NCBI GenBank assembly: GCA_016617855.1
Contig: JAECUM010091496.1
Span: 124,001-188,000, forward strand
Direction: 5' to 3'
From: Megalonaias nervosa
Taxonomy: Eukaryota > Mollusca > Bivalvia > Unionida > Unionidae
Length of the DNA stretch: 64,000 nt
The notes under the pieces are model-generated. The model made no database searches. It was not told the DNA's origin and was given only the letters and a program-made list of their open reading frames with translations. The position numbers were made by a program, and so were the translations under genes. Shown here one piece after another: positions 40,047 through 53,499 of the stretch. Each line of letters begins with the position of its first letter. The first letter of the stretch is position 1.

Positions 40047-40190
40047 AAATTATTGGTGCAAAATCAGTTATGTCAAAAGTTTGGTCAGTGACATTAAAAT
40101 ACTTAAAATGGCTTGCATACCTCTTGATAAGTAGCGTATTTTATCAATTCAAATTTTAGATGTTCCTTGCGTATTCGAAACGATAGTACT
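38990..40190. repeat. Dispersed repeat family 1, copy 1
   Basis: Diverged direct duplicate of 43105-44230. Shared blocks include GGTGTTAAGACCCATTA against GGTTTTAAGACCCATTA, TGGATCAGACTTATGGA against TGGATCATACTTATGGA, and GTGTCTCTTCTTT. Copy 1 carries a (TA)42 insertion at 39961-40044. No coding frame in either copy. Confidence 0.7.
39961..40044. repeat. (TA)n microsatellite
   Basis: 84 bp of uninterrupted TA. Confidence 0.98.
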
Positions 40191-42330
40191 TTTCTTGATA
40201 TACATGAAAACACCCATTCAAACAGAACCATATAATCAAATGTTGTGAATCTCAATATTCACAATTCGTAATTTCAAAAAGCAGTTCTTGAAGAAAAATC
40301 GTCAGAGTAATTTTGTAGTTTTGTGCAAAGAAAAGGTGTTATGATTTTCTAAGTTCCGATTTGTTCCATGAATGTTTAAATAAGGTTTTGAGTGCTATAC
40401 ATGTTAATCATATGATGATTGAGGAAATTATTAGATTAAATATTCTGTATTTTTGTCAACACACGCGCATCTCGAGCAAACTTAAAATAAAAACAATCTT
40501 ACCGGTTACTTTTGAAGCAAATGAGGAAATGCGCCTGACGATATAATTCTCATAATGAACACTTGTCCGTCATATATCTAATTCATATCTCCAGGTGACA
40601 ATACTTGTTTAACATTTTTAATTTTGTTGATGATGCTGCTCAGAAAAGAGCAATTTAAATGAGATGGTAAATCACAATATATTAAAATATCGCTTTTTCA
40701 GCATGTAATTTTCAAGTGCTCAGTCTGTTTAACAAACTGTACCTTAGCATAAATCTACATGCAGGTCACGAATGTATTTTACTGGGTCAAATAGTTGTGT
40801 TTTTTTTTCCCACAAGAATAACTGTTTTTCAAAAGTTTTAGTCTTATTTTATTGTATAGAACAATGCTCTGTTAAAGTCTGTGACGATGTATATAATACT
40901 AGATAGTCTGCATTTTAACGTTCAACGAAGCCTCATTAACCACAAATCTTTTTGATCTGCAACATACAACTCTAAATGATTCACAATTTATAAAATCCAA
41001 TATATTTGTATAAATATTCATCGTCAGATGTATGTAGGTGGCTCCACATGCATGCATTATTATTTTGGAGAGTTATGGTGAATTGTAAGCAAAAGAATGA
41101 TTAGTTTATAATGAATGGGTTGTTTTAAGAAGGCATATATAAATGTAAAACTTAATATTATAACAGTCGCATTGCCGTAGGATTCCATTTTAAAAGCAGT
41201 AGTGTACACTAAATCATTGATAGGATAAGTCTTTGTACCCATGCAAATCTTCTTATTCCATAAATCAATAATTCTGAACAAGTCTTCAAAGAGAAGTCTG
41301 TCCTTTTGAGTTTTCAAGAAAAAGATACATTACTGATTGAAGTTTGCGTTCCTTGATGCCGCTGATTGTTTTGTCATGCATAATCTATTCTTTAATGAAA
41401 GCGTATTCAAATAAACTTGTTATTTGATACTTTGTATAAAACAATTCAGTCCCTCAAGTCTTTTAAAAATGTTAAATTCTTGATTGAATTATGCTTTGCC
41501 TAGGGTGGCTGTTTCTTTCTTCGTGTTTACCTTTGCAGTTTATAATCGTTTCTATGCAACGCATCGTCTTTCAAAGGCATCCGACATATTCAGGTCTACT
41601 TTTGCAAATTTTTTTCTGAAACTTTGCATGTGAGTTTATGTGACTAGGTCTGAAAAAAACCCCAAATCGTATGTCACTCATATCCTTTAAGAGAAACGCT
41701 GGCACCATCTATGATCGGTAGAGGGAAGATTTGAGAAAATTATGGACGAAGGAGTGCAAAAACCTGAAGTAAATATATCTGCTTTCGGACAGAAATTGTT
41801 TTCATTCCTGTAACTATTCTTAATCTCCTTCAAATTCTACTTGTCAATGTTCGCGGGTGGCGGGAGCTAGGCAATGGTGACTCGAGATTTCGAGGCGTCC
41901 GGGGACAATGTTCTTCGGTAGCGCCCCTAATTTGTAACAGAGAACAATTTTTATGTCAGTTGCCAACCTCCATCTTCCGCTCTCCCCCAACGCCACTTAA
42001 ATATACGTTTTGTGAAGAATTACCTCCTTACGCTAAGGTGAAGGTGAAATACTATTTCAGGTGCAGAAAATGGCCCAGATGGCACCCCACCCTTTGCCTA
42101 GCACAAGGGGTCAATTGGTCCTCCCAACCACCTCCCCCGTCGCTCCGCCAATGATCTTAGGTAAAAACCGATATCCTAACACTTGAAGGTGAACTTAGTC
42201 ATTGTGTACCATCACTTTCCTAATGGCTGGTTGGTAACTTGTTGGTTAGTTGGTTTGTAAAGGTATTTTTGAACTCTTCATTGGCTATGTAAGAAATGGG
42301 AGCAGAGTGCCTTTTCCTACGACACACCAT
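40191..42330. other. Noncoding stretch
   Basis: A+T rich. No recognisable domain in any frame, no retroelement motif. Confidence 0.5.
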
Positions 42331-42339
42331 AGTACATGA

Positions 42340-42423
42340 TTCAGAGCGGCATAGGCGGATATAAAACCCCCTACATATGGATAACGAGTCCGACTCTGAC
42401 CAAGTGAGCTACCGCCCCTATCA
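42340..42423 (-). repeat. tRNA-like head, probably a SINE fragment
   Basis: Minus strand starts GGGGCGGTAGCTCACTTGG, with an A-box-like TAGCTCACTTGG and a tRNA-like D arm, then a degenerate B box (GGTTTTATATCC against GGTTCGAATCC). The B box and acceptor pairing are not good enough for a functional tRNA. Confidence 0.4.
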
Positions 42424-42697
42424 GTGTAAAAAGTCCTTCTGCCCATTTTTCATTTGGATTTGGTGAGCATCATTAGGCAGAAGACATGGTTAACAAATAA
42501 AATAGTCTTAGCAACAGAGCAGACAGCTTCCAGAATCCTCCCTCTGTCTCTGTCTCTTTTAAATTATTAAAAACAACAACTAAATGATCTGTTATAATAA
42601 GGGAGGATGTAGCTATATGCAGCGTAAACTTTATGTTATCAGATGCTGCTACTGTGTCCTCCACTGTTTACTATCATCTTGCTTTCTAAACACTAAA

Positions 42698-42700
<3 letters not shown>

Positions 42701-42782
<82 letters not shown>
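42701..42782. repeat. (TA)n microsatellite
   Basis: 82 bp of TA. Confidence 0.98.
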
Positions 42783-42783
<1 letters not shown>

Positions 42784-43104
42784 CTTGCCATGAAGAATAT
42801 TCTACAGCGAGATGCAGCCTGCGGATATAATATGTCCCCTGAGCCACTGCAGCTCCTGTGATTCACAAGAAAATACCGTATCAATATTCCATAAAATTTA
42901 AAAATGAATGTCATAGGCTCTTTTTCTTTATATAATTATCATGTTGGTACAAATCAATAATGTTGACAGATTAATGGCATGGTTATATGTAATACAGATA
43001 CATACACATTTTGCGACTAGGCTTCTGTTCCGCCCCAGTTACGGAGGTGTGATGTATTTTGGAAGAATTAAACATATACATGTCGTATGTTGTATATTTA
43101 TATA

Positions 43105-44230
43105 ATTATAATGTTAAAGTAAGTTTTGGATAATCAAAGTATTTGGAATAAGTTTTAATTATATGATGTATTTAAGATTATTTACATAAATGTTTTTAAG
43201 ATGTTTTGTGTATGGTCATATAATCTATAAGCATTAAACACGTTTCGATATTCTTTGTTTGATTTTGACAAGTGCTCACAAAAATGAGGCTTGTTATGAT
43301 TTAATATATCTACATGTGCAGTAAAACGTTTTTAAGCCAGACAATGATAAAACCAGTTATTTTTTTTATCTTTTTCAAGATGAATCCAGTATAAATTGTT
43401 TGATTAGTACCAGACCGGCCAGATTGGAGCCAAAATATCTGACCAGTCTGCACGGAAAGCCGGGTTAGCAGAGACTGTTTCTGGAAAGTTTCACCGCATA
43501 ATTATGTGATAAAAATAAGCGGTTTGTATATATGATTGATCGTTGAAGATGGGTAATAAAGGGATAACCGCCAGGGTTAGTCCTGAAAACATGCTTCCGA
43601 AGAGACCAATAATTTCTTTTATTTTTAAAGCGCGGTTTGATGCAGTATTGGCAACGCAGGGTTTTAAGACCCATTAAACGTATGAAATTTGCTTGGATCA
43701 TACTTATGGACCAAAGAAAACCTATTACATATTTTGTGAATCAGGAAGAGTGTATAGTTAAATGATAAATGATCTCTTGACAAGACACACCAAACCAGTA
43801 GGTAATCATGAGAAAAGGCTTTACGTGGGCTCAAAACAAATACTGCCTTATCTGAACTAGTCAGACACACACTAGATACAATACTTCAATGAAGATTAAT
43901 TTTTTTATTTAAACAGAAATAAGTGTCTCTTCTTTATCAGAGGAATTCATCCAAAAACTTCCTCCTAAAAAATTATAATACATCCTATAGGCTGCTCCAT
44001 ACAGGGCCTGGTTAAACAACACGACTGGGGGCACCGACCATTGTACTTCGGGGTCAACTTTATTAGATTTGCATTAAGACTCAACTTTTATAAAGTGAGT
44101 GAAATTAAAAATTTAAACGTTAGATCTACTAACTCAAGCAGTAAAATTTTTAAAAATACAAATAATGTATCCTTCTATCAATTTAATTCGAAATAAATTC
44201 GTCTTTCGAATGATAGTATCTGTAATTGTT
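43105..44230. repeat. Dispersed repeat family 1, copy 2
   Basis: Partner of 38990-40190, same orientation. It lacks the TA tract. Confidence 0.7.
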
Positions 44231-44239
44231 TTTGTTTTC

Positions 44240-45920
44240 CATCTTGCATTTGTTCGATGTAAGACTCTTTGTCTTGATAAAAAATAATCAGTCAAACACA
44301 CTTTGAGAGTGCCATAGCTATAACATAATTAAACCTTGTTGTGATCCTTGCCACAGATCTGTACATTTGTCAGGTATGGAATATAACAAAGCTCCATTAC
44401 AGTAACTATAGTTTGAATGGCACTGGAGTAAAAGTCCAGAAATAGGGAGATTTTGATAAATATCCTTAACCTAGAAGTTTAAATATCGACGGTCATGCAT
44501 TCGATGCTATCAAATAGACAAACATTGTACCCAGGGTACTCCCTGAACCTCTAACAGCCTTAAATCAGGAATTAAGGAACCAACGAAATAAATATATTTG
44601 ACCTTGACATTCAATATATTATCTGAAATATGGAATGCGTCTCATATCGATGTGACAATATGCAAGCATACTAAATTACACTAACTTATCTTAAACATAT
44701 CGCAAGGTATAGGGTGGAAGGGAGAAGGTTCCTGAAATGTAAAATATTATCCTCTGACTTAACCTTGAAAATATAATCCCCCATGTGGCACAAGACAAAT
44801 ATGCCAAGTTTCATTCTTTAAGGAAATTTTGAAACTATTTGCCCGTGGCTTTGGTATGGGGCATACCTGTTAATGATAAAGGAATATAACACCATAATGT
44901 ATTTCTTATTCTCATACGGCTTCTGAGCTCTACAGAGAAGGAAACTTAGGATGACAAAACTTATGGCGTATGACCTTGAAAACGAGAATACGACTTCTAA
45001 TGCCGTACACGAGATACTTTTTAATGATAATGTATACATTACTTAATTTTATCCCTAAAAGCTGAAAAGGGTTCTAAATTTAATGAATTCTTAGAACGGA
45101 GTTTGTGACGTAAAATTATTTTGTGAACCTCTGAGCTACTCCTTAGAGATATGACCACAAATTGTTTACACAACACACCATCTTAGGATGATATATAAGT
45201 ACGTTACGTTTTATCTCTAGAAGCAAAATCAGTTCAAAAGTTACAGACTGGAATCCAAAGTGTGACGATAAACTTAAAATATTTGACAGTAAATTTGACC
45301 ATGAATAGATCATCCACAATGTGGTACGCATCCCACGTGGTGATGATATGGTATAAAGGCATAAAAGTTTCCTTCCTAAATTTGTAAATAGCGGAATGGG
45401 TAGTCTAATCGAAAACCTGACATTAAAATATGACCCCCAGTGTGGCATCGACGCACATCTTCTAATGATAATGTATAATTTTACCAAGCATCACACAATT
45501 TTACATGTATAGAGAAAAGGAAAGTATTCCTAGCAACACACCATCTAATGATGATATATACATATGCCAATATTTCACTCCTTATTCACTAATGGATAAA
45601 AACCTATATTCAGCCGTCATCTTTGATGTTGATGATAGAACATCCAATGTGTCATGTTACACACCTTATTATAAACAGGTTTCATCCTTTAATCTCAAAA
45701 GTCTTTAAAGTTATAGAGCGGTAAAGAAACTGAGCTTGACGGAATGAAAAGATGGTTCAATATTCCATTCTTTTCGTGAAAACACTCCGCCCACAAGACT
45801 TATTTGATCAATAGAAACGATCGAGCTAACGCACTTTTGCCCCTAACAACCAGCTGACTTGGACAAACTTGACACCAATACACATGGAAATGTTGCTGGA
45901 ATAAAGCAGTAGTAGCAAAG
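44240..45920. repeat. Dispersed repeat family 2, copy 1, with internal tandem units
   Basis: Direct, diverged duplicate of 55110-57065. The inside is made of degenerate units of about 110-120 bp that share phrases like ATATGACC-CA-TGTGGCA, TAATGATAATGTATA and TTTCATTC-TTA. Both copies end with AAATGTTG-TGGAATAA. Confidence 0.75.
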
Positions 45921-46286
45921 TACGGGTTTTCCTTTAATGTCCCCTCTGGGTCCCTGACATCCGCCCTCGCCTCTACCACATGACATAGCCCATTCGTGAC
46001 CGTTGCACGATTATCACTTTTATGTTATACACACATAATCCCATCATGGGGGGTTGTAGAGTCTCCTACTGATGTCAGTGTCCCAAAATGGTTTCCAATA
46101 AAGGTCCAAAACCAACTGTTGATACGACTGGTCTTGTTTTGTCATAAACCGATCAATACATGCTGCGAGCAAATCCAGCGCAATAAATGAATGAATGTAC
46201 TGGTAGTAACTGCTAATGTGTTTTCGATCAATACTCGGTCCTTAACATTTAACTTTTTCTTTCTGTACATCCGCGGTCAGATTCAG

Positions 46287-46288
<2 letters not shown>

Positions 46289-46360
<72 letters not shown>

Positions 46361-46367
46361 ATATATA
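46289..46367. repeat. (AT)n microsatellite
   Basis: AT run with two GTATGT interruptions at the right. Confidence 0.97.
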
Positions 46368-46517
46368 AAAGGATAAAATCTAATCTTAAACACAAACAAC
46401 AGATAACTTTCCATTCGGATAAACGCTGAGTTCTTCAGACTGAATTTATTCTCCGGTAACTAATGATTTTTATTAATGCAGTTGTGTAAAAATGTTTACT
46501 ATTGATTACTTATTAAT

Positions 46518-46621
<104 letters not shown>

Positions 46622-47129
46622 GGATACAAATCATATGGCGAATAACAGTCCTTTCATGTGCACTGGATCTAGCAAGGGATCAAGTGTGTCAGGGATTGAT
46701 TAAGATAAATGCAATAACTGACAACGAACAGTGCAAAACTAGTATCTAACTAGCCTGAGCGCTTTCGACTCTTAAAATTAGTCTTTCTCAAAGGCATATA
46801 CAAACATAGTCAAGACAAACAAACAAAAAAGAAAAACCGTCGTGTTTGCACAACTTTACATGGTTGTTTCTACAGGAATTAAACCTTTAAATTTATTATG
46901 TTTCAACTAGTTTATATCAACTTGTAACGAATACTGGAAAATATTTGTATTAACCTAGAAATCGATGAGCCATAACGACATATGTTATTTTATGTACATT
47001 TATGTAAGCGCAAATTATATCCAGGATATTTCATTGTTATATTAGTAATTGTAGGCTATTAAGCAAATTTAGAGAATTATTTAAAAGAAAATATGTTGGC
47101 TGCAAATGATAATTTTATTTATGCATGGC

Positions 47130-47850
47130 TGTCTTTTTCTAGTCTTCTTGGTTTAAACCGCTTGGTTTCAATGTTCTAAGGCGGCATACCCAGTAAGATT
47201 CCTTTTCTTTCCTGGTTTCGGAACTCCAGTTGGGGTTGTGAGCAATTGCAATAAGTGTTATATCGCTGAAAGTGTGGCCAGGGGAGGAGAAGTATTCTGC
47301 GACCGGGCTTCTGTACAGCTTCTTTATCATCAAATCAGATCTATGAAGGTTGATCCTTTTGTGTAGCTTTTTAGTTTCTCCGACATACAGAAGGCTACAG
47401 ATCTTACATGTGATGAGATAAATTGCATTTTCTGTTTTGCACGTTTTGTTTGGACCATGTATGTTTAGTTTTTCTCTAGTCACTGTGCTAGAAAATGTCC
47501 TGGTCTCTATCATATGTTGACAGGTTTTTCATCTTTTATCGCCACAGGGGCCAGATTGACTAGGGTGGTCTTGATTAGTGATTGAATTTTTAGTCTCCGG
47601 TAGGCTACGACAGGTTTGTTCGGAAGGATTAACTTTAGTGCGTCCGACGATTCCACGATGGGCCTGTGTTTCTCGATGATTTTACCTACTTTGGGGTTGT
47701 CTGGATGGTAGGTCAGGATAAATGGTATCCTGTCAGCCTTTTCCTTCTTTCCATATTTTAGTAGGTCATCGCGGTTTGTTTGTTTAGCCCTTTGGGTTGC
47801 TTCCGCAATCAGGTCTTTGTCGTAGCCAGGCTACTGGATCCATTTTGATT
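47130..47850 (-). mobile_element. Penelope-like retroelement 3' end with GIY-YIG endonuclease
   Basis: Minus-strand frame 47513-47139 has NAIYLITCKICSLLYVGETK, LHKRINLHRSDLM, PVAEYFSSPGHTFSDITLIA, WVCRLRTLKPSGLN: the zinc-linker and GIY-YIG domain at the C-terminus of Penelope-like retroelements. Upstream in shifted frames: ADRIPFILTYHPDNPKVGKI, IEKHRPIV, KLILPNKPVVAYRRLKIQSL, the linker that precedes it. The reverse transcriptase itself is not present. A 5'-truncated, decayed copy. Confidence 0.75.
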
Positions 47851-47936
47851 TTCGGAAGTTGATTTTCAGTATGACCGACCTTTACTTCGTGATAGGACAT
47901 TATTATCTAAATACATAACAGGTTTAATCATGAATT

Positions 47937-49060
47937 CTACGAATTTTCCACATCGATCACCCTCATTCGACCACCCTCCAACAACAGTGTCTTGTCAGTA
48001 AGTATGACAGCATAGCATCTATAATTAGAACCAGCCGCACCTACTCGTGCATAAAAATACATGTTGAGGACGTACTGCCTGAACAACTCAAGGTGTTCCA
48101 GTGAAAAGTAATAGATTTGATACAAAGTCATGAAGTCATGTTGAGAAATTTGCAAACCAGTGTCAGTGTTTTGATGCCGATCCATATATACAACCAAAGA
48201 TTGTGATATGCGCGTGCAGTATGATTGGTTTCAACGTTAAGCCGAACTTTTTAGAAAGTTCTTGATGACGATTTAACCGTAACTAAACCTCAGCAATTTC
48301 TGAGTTGCCAAATATTTTTTTACTCTGAGTTTGGTCATTTGTCTCGATTTGTAACTTGAAACGCTAGAAACACATGTATTGGTGCAGTAAGGCCATGTAC
48401 ATTGCCGTGTAATAGCAGTTGTAGGGTGTACGTCTGTAGTATGTGCGAGAAATGACAACACTAAAGCGGTTCTAGATTGCATAAACGGTAACAAACGTGA
48501 TTCTGCAGAAAGTGATAGGGATAGCACAGGAATCCATAATGTCAATGTTTCTAATACAACTCTGACAACAGCATCAGCTGCACCACGCCAAATTGCATCG
48601 TTGGAGTTGTTTCTGCGGGTTAATTTTACTGTGCGTTTGGCTCTAAAAATAGCCTTGCGATCATCTCTGCAAAAGTCAGATTTGTGACTGAGAGGAATTG
48701 CAGCCGAAAATCGTAATGAGACTCCACGAAGTTGTCCTATGTACTGAACAAATTCACCATTGAAAATGCCTTTAACGCCCACAGCTACAGCTTGTACATG
48801 TGCATCATTATCAGAGTTAGTGTCTAGCTTATATCGCCTAATTGTATCCTGTTGAGACTCCGTATTATCAGATGTATCCTTGATAAATATCATATATATT
48901 CACATTATGCCATTCCAACCTTGTAGGTAGAAGTCGTGGCATCGAGTCATAGGTCGCTGATCAATGTCTGACCATTTGAATATTTTCATAGTAATCAACC
49001 ACCTTCTTGCATTCAGTTACCAATGATTTAAAAGTCTATGTCGTGAAGAATGTAATAGTG
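47937..49060 (-). pseudogene. Fragment F: lineage-2 major capsid relic
   Basis: Two frames (48893-48273 and 48197-47937) align with element B's capsid from about 9240 to 10244: IKDTSDNTES against AKDTSNHPDH, AIPLSHKSDFCRDDRKAIF, ETLTLWIPVLSLSLSAESRL against SLWMPVMAPATTEENRL, GLQISQHDFMTLYQIYYFSL, LLLEGGRMRVIDV. A weaker match extends to 49060. Several frame changes near 48250-48330. No other lineage-2 gene lies next to it. Confidence 0.85.
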
Positions 49061-49289
49061 ATTTGCACTTCACTTGATTATATAGGATATGTCTGTAAAT
49101 GTGTCGAAGCTCTGGAGGCAAACTACGAATGTTCTCTTCTAAAGTATCCGACATGAGGATCATATTTTGGACCCACCAAGGGAATGTAGTGACAGCGCGA
49201 AACCATCTGGTATGATCTAAGTAAGCTGTTTCTTTACACTTCTATTCGTGAAGTGTCAAGCCATTGCTGAAATGATGTACTTATATCCT

Positions 49290-49420
49290 ACTCCCAAGCA
49301 GACAAATTCGGCTTTGGGTGCAAAGATTTGGGAGTAGGTCCTTCCAGATATTTAGGACATTTCCCTTTGAACGCTTGGAATCGACATTTAATCTCACAGG
49401 TCATCGAATATGCTGATGTG
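49290..49420 (-). pseudogene. Element E BIR-domain relic
   Basis: CEIKCRFQAFKGKCPKYLEG then PTPKSLHPKPNLSAWE on the minus strand, against element A's FEGRFQTFKGKWPKYLGGPT. Only the first half of the BIR is left. Confidence 0.6.
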
Positions 49421-49939
49421 CCAACTGTATCACAACGGCATTATCCAAAACTCCTTTGAATAACTTTACAATATACCCATAATAATATTTATTCAAGAAC
49501 AATGAGCACTTTGTAATTCCAATGAATAATCCAAAAATATGTTTGCTCTCAAATTACATCTAACCACAACATTAAATACATCTACAGAATAATGTTACAA
49601 CAAGAACATATGTAGTAAGAATGAATTAATTGAATCGCAATATGTTCCTACTCGATCCATCTCGCAATAACTCCTACGTGACTTATGTCACAACGTCCCA
49701 CGTGTCAGCACCTATTTATAACTCATATGTGATCTACAGTTATGCATGAAAAGTAAAGGACACAATATGGATATACATAACAGTAGAGGAGTAACAAGGT
49801 AGTGATGCATAGCTGATGTCGCAGAGTACGGCATTACCCTGGTCGCAATTCATCATACTGAAGTTCATTATTTAGCTTGGAGTCTTTACTGGGTCGCTCA
49901 CTCTGTTATTGTGATGAATTATTCATCATCTTTCTAAAT

Positions 49940-52900
49940 CGGCGTTTGCATTCTCAGTTAAGTGCTTGTCTTGGAACTTTGCCCTTTTTAGTATGTAGCT
50001 CAACGTATACATACAGTAATGTGTTGTGGCATGGAAGTCGCATGCATTTTGGTAGACAATCTGATAGACGTTGTCTAAAGGTCAACTGACGATTTGGTGG
50101 TTGTGTAAAGGTACAGTTTAATGTGGATCTAATGTTGTCACGCAAAGATATTGATCTTGTCCGGACTGTTAAGATTCATTTAGGACGTCAAAGTTGACTA
50201 CAGTACTGGAACGATAGTTTAGCGTCAGTCCTCTTACTTTGCATTTGGTATGCATTTGTCCCTGTCGGTCTCTGTATTGGTTTTCTTGATTTTTGGGCCG
50301 CCTGTAGCAAAACTTTCGTCCGGGTATCAGTCCATGCGCCTCAGCCACTCACTTCGATGTATGGGTGATGTGTATGACGGCAGTGGATGTACATAGAACG
50401 GTCGGTGTCAAATTAAAGGAATCAGTCTCTTCAGGGTTGGAAAACATCAAACAATATTAAACGGGATATTTTCAACATCGCCACGGTGTGCAACCTCTGT
50501 CACTTCTCGTAATTCACCAAGATCAAATCTTCACCGATGATTTCCACATGTTTCTTGAATTTTCCGTTGTCGTCCACAAGTGGAAAGTAGCGATAATATC
50601 GTATCTTGCGTCTATTTTACCCACAAACAATTTAACATGACGTTAGCAAACGGTCGTCATCTTTTGTGTTTTTCCCACGTATTCCAAAGCGATTAGTTCT
50701 TAGGAACGGTTACTTGCTTTGAACGAATGGTTGTCTCCTGGAGTTCGAGACGAAAACGGACAGCCACTAGCTTATTGTCTCAAATTTAGAATATCGTTGA
50801 CGTAGCCAGAAAAAGTCAACGAAAGTGCAAAATATCGTTTTCCAAATAGTATCGAGGATCCAGAACATGAAACATGTCAGCACGTCCCTCTCAAAGTGCG
50901 TTCTTCATCCGTGTGCCAACAAGGATGGTCTTGATTACATGTTTCCGCGCACTTACCGCATAAAGTAAATTTCAGTTTTAATTAACAATAGCGTGGCAAG
51001 ACAAAACTTTCTTGAAAGGATCGATACCTCTGTGACCCCAAAAAATTGTCGAAATTTTCCATAGAATCGGCGTAAAATGTCCACATAAGATCGGCAATAT
51101 TTCAACAATTCTTCTTGAAAGTCAGACGGAACTGAAGAGTGAGTCTGCTACAAAGCGTAGAATGTATCTCATTGTTCTGTGTGTATGCCATCAGGGTCGT
51201 AATAGCGAACGTCAGCCAAATGCGGTAGCACAACGTGATAATAACTTCAGTATTGAAAAGAGTGGAAAATAGCCTTTGGCCATTCTGTCATTTCTCTAAA
51301 CGTTACTTCTCCCACTTTCATGTAAGTGAATTTAGCTGTGTTCATGGTGACAGGGTAACAATCGGCACATTGTTCTGTATAGTATTCCAAAAGGAATTGT
51401 CCGTTGTATCCCGAGAAATTGTGCTCTTTGACTGTAGCATATTGATGGTAGTCCCGGTAATGCTGGATGTCCCCTTTACTTCAAGGGTCGTTGGTAGGGT
51501 CTAAAATCCATTCAGCAAACTCGGTAGGAGTACGAGTGGCCCGAAATAATTTTTCACGTATTCCTGGATTTTACTGCATTTGGGACAGTGAAAAAGTATA
51601 GGTTCTTGTATGCACTTCTCTCAAGCACGACGAGTTACGCATAAGTTATGTATGTAAATGCCAGTGTTTTGTGTACAAAACAGATAAAAACCACTTGTTT
51701 CTTTTTGTTCTTGTGCTGGTCTTCCTTTAATTCCTACTCGATTTCATTGTCATATTTCTGAATGTAGCACTGAATCTCGATGTCCACGACTTAGCAACAA
51801 AGGCATCTTTTCTTTCTTGGACAAACATGTGCCGTTGGGTTATTGATTCGAATACGATTTTCACAAGTGGAACAAAGTTTAATTAATTCGCAAGTACTTT
51901 ACTGCTGGTTAATTTCATGCCATGTTGCTCATAACAAGAAAGACTCACAAAAGTTCGCCTGCATGTCGAGCAATAAATTCATTATTTTCCTTCAAGAATG
52001 CATTGTTTTTATGCTAAATATCCACTACATCTCTCTCCGCAGTGAATGTGACGGCCGTGAGTGGTAAATCCACGGTAACGTTTCTCACAATAGTAATTGT
52101 ATCCAAGATATCTTGCTATACTTGTTATGGCATCCAAATGCACTTGATGATGATACACATAAATGTATATTCCGTCTGGGAAATCTAGTCCTCGAAACAC
52201 GAAATACCTACTTGCTGCGAAAAGAGCTCTGCTTCAGTTTGTTGCTCGGCTCTGGATTGATTTACGATTGCACTCCCGAGATCTTTTCTATTCTGCTGTA
52301 TCGTTCTTCTCGGCATAAGTTCGACCCACGACAATGGTACTAGCTAAGCACATGTGATATTGTGAGCTGTCAATTTGGACGATGCTAGGTTTGATAGTGC
52401 AAGTTTCGTACACCAATAACACATTTCTGCATCCGCTACCTCTTTTGCATTATTTCCATTGGTCATGTTATTTTCGTCATTGGTTTGTTGAACGTGTTGA
52501 ATTTAATTGATAAGTTTTAATGTGTTTATTCTTCCAGTGTACTAAACTCGATCCAAGCGCGAGACTTCAAGTGTGTGATTGATGGAGTATCTCAAACGAT
52601 AGTCCTCTTTAGATTGGCATTGTCGCTTGAATATCTCTACCAATCAATCCCACACATCTGTAACAAAACCTGCTGCTTTCTCTGGTGGTTTAAAATTTTC
52701 TGGTAGTCACTTTTTGCGTTTCAGGAATGTAAACATAATATCCGGGAGCAACTGAACGACATTCCTTCTTGGTGGATCTTGATTCTCTTGGATCTTGTTG
52801 CAGTGGAGGTATAGAGTCCTAGTTGAGGCTTATTCATGTTATTTTCGACATCACTGGCATGCACTTGTATTATCACTTCATTATCTTATGAGGCGATACC

Positions 52901-52955
52901 TAAAGGCGTTGTTGTCTCTTTCTGATTTCTTCTCTGAGAAGTGAAATTGTTTCAT
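49940..52955 (-). pseudogene. polB: Element E family B DNA polymerase, decayed but longer than A's
   Basis: Starts MKQFHFSEKKSERDN (ATG 52955). Recognisable parts, all in changing frames: FKRQCQSKEDYRLRYS (element A TLKQQCRAKEDDRLRLS); FRGLDFPDGIYIYVYHHQVH and YLGYNYYCEK (52200-52070); LCSTCENRIRINNPTAHVCP, RKKRCLCC. Exonuclease segment: RDYHQYATVKEHNFSGYNGQ then FLLEYYTEQC (about 51450-51350). Then LCGKCAETCNQDHPCWHTDE, NVMLNCLWVK (motif B with Gly changed to Val), and the C-terminal part CKVRGLTLNYRSS and FDVLNES (about 50010-50060). The exonuclease stretch is missing in element A. Confidence 0.85.
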
Positions 52956-53063
52956 TTTGACTTAAAATTTTATCTTGCTTAGTTTTACACACTCGCTTCC
53001 TTTAGGGAGAGAAAGCTTCTCACCCTAAGAGTTTCTTTTAATTCAGCTTTCAAACTGAAGAAG
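52956..53063. promoter_or_regulatory. Divergent gap in element E
   Basis: A 108-bp gap between PolB and the zinc-knuckle starts, same arrangement as elements A and C. No TATATA box remains. Confidence 0.35.
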
Positions 53064-53490
53064 ATGGAAGAGTCATAATAGATAGCCCTTCTCGTTAGAG
53101 ATTATAGTTATTCGAAATTAATTTCAAGCAAGACTACGGATTACTCCGCTCGAACTAAAAGCCTAAATACTTTACAACACACTGGGCTGCAGCTTGTCCA
53201 CAACTTAAAAGCAAACGAAAGAAAGGAGAAAAGCGTCAAAAGTAAAGACACCTGTTATCAATGTTAAGAGAAATGGCACTGGTCCTCAGAATGTCCCAGG
53301 GAAAAAGAGAACAAGCAGGAGGAGAAAGAAGGGGAGGAGTGTTCTTCGGAAACAAAAAGATGAACCCATACCAGTCACAAAATTCAAGAAGGCAAGACAA
53401 ATCGATACCAATGAAGAGAAAGAACCCATACCAGTGAAGAAATTAAAAAAGAGACAAACAGTGAAAGAAGGAACGAAGGAAAGAAGATAA
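53064..53490 (+). pseudogene. Element E zinc-knuckle protein relic
   Basis: MEES followed at once by two stops, then IALLVRDYSYSKLISSKTTD, then KSKDTCYQC-stop-EKWHWSSECPREKE, an acidic/basic tail, and KFVTCYEILL. Same family as 1-401 and 37875-38284. Confidence 0.7.
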
Positions 53491-53499
53491 GGAAGAAAT

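Noticed and set aside
42340..42423. Functional tRNA gene
   Set aside because: The A box is good but the B box is degenerate and the acceptor stem does not close, so a SINE head is more likely.
39919..46376. Frames encoding runs of Ile-Tyr
   Set aside because: They are translations of TA microsatellites (39961, 42701, 46289) with no conserved flanks.
49877..50089. Plus-strand 70-codon frame
   Set aside because: It is antisense to the C-terminal part of the element E polymerase.
51235..51504. Plus-strand 89-codon frame
   Set aside because: Antisense of the element E exonuclease segment.
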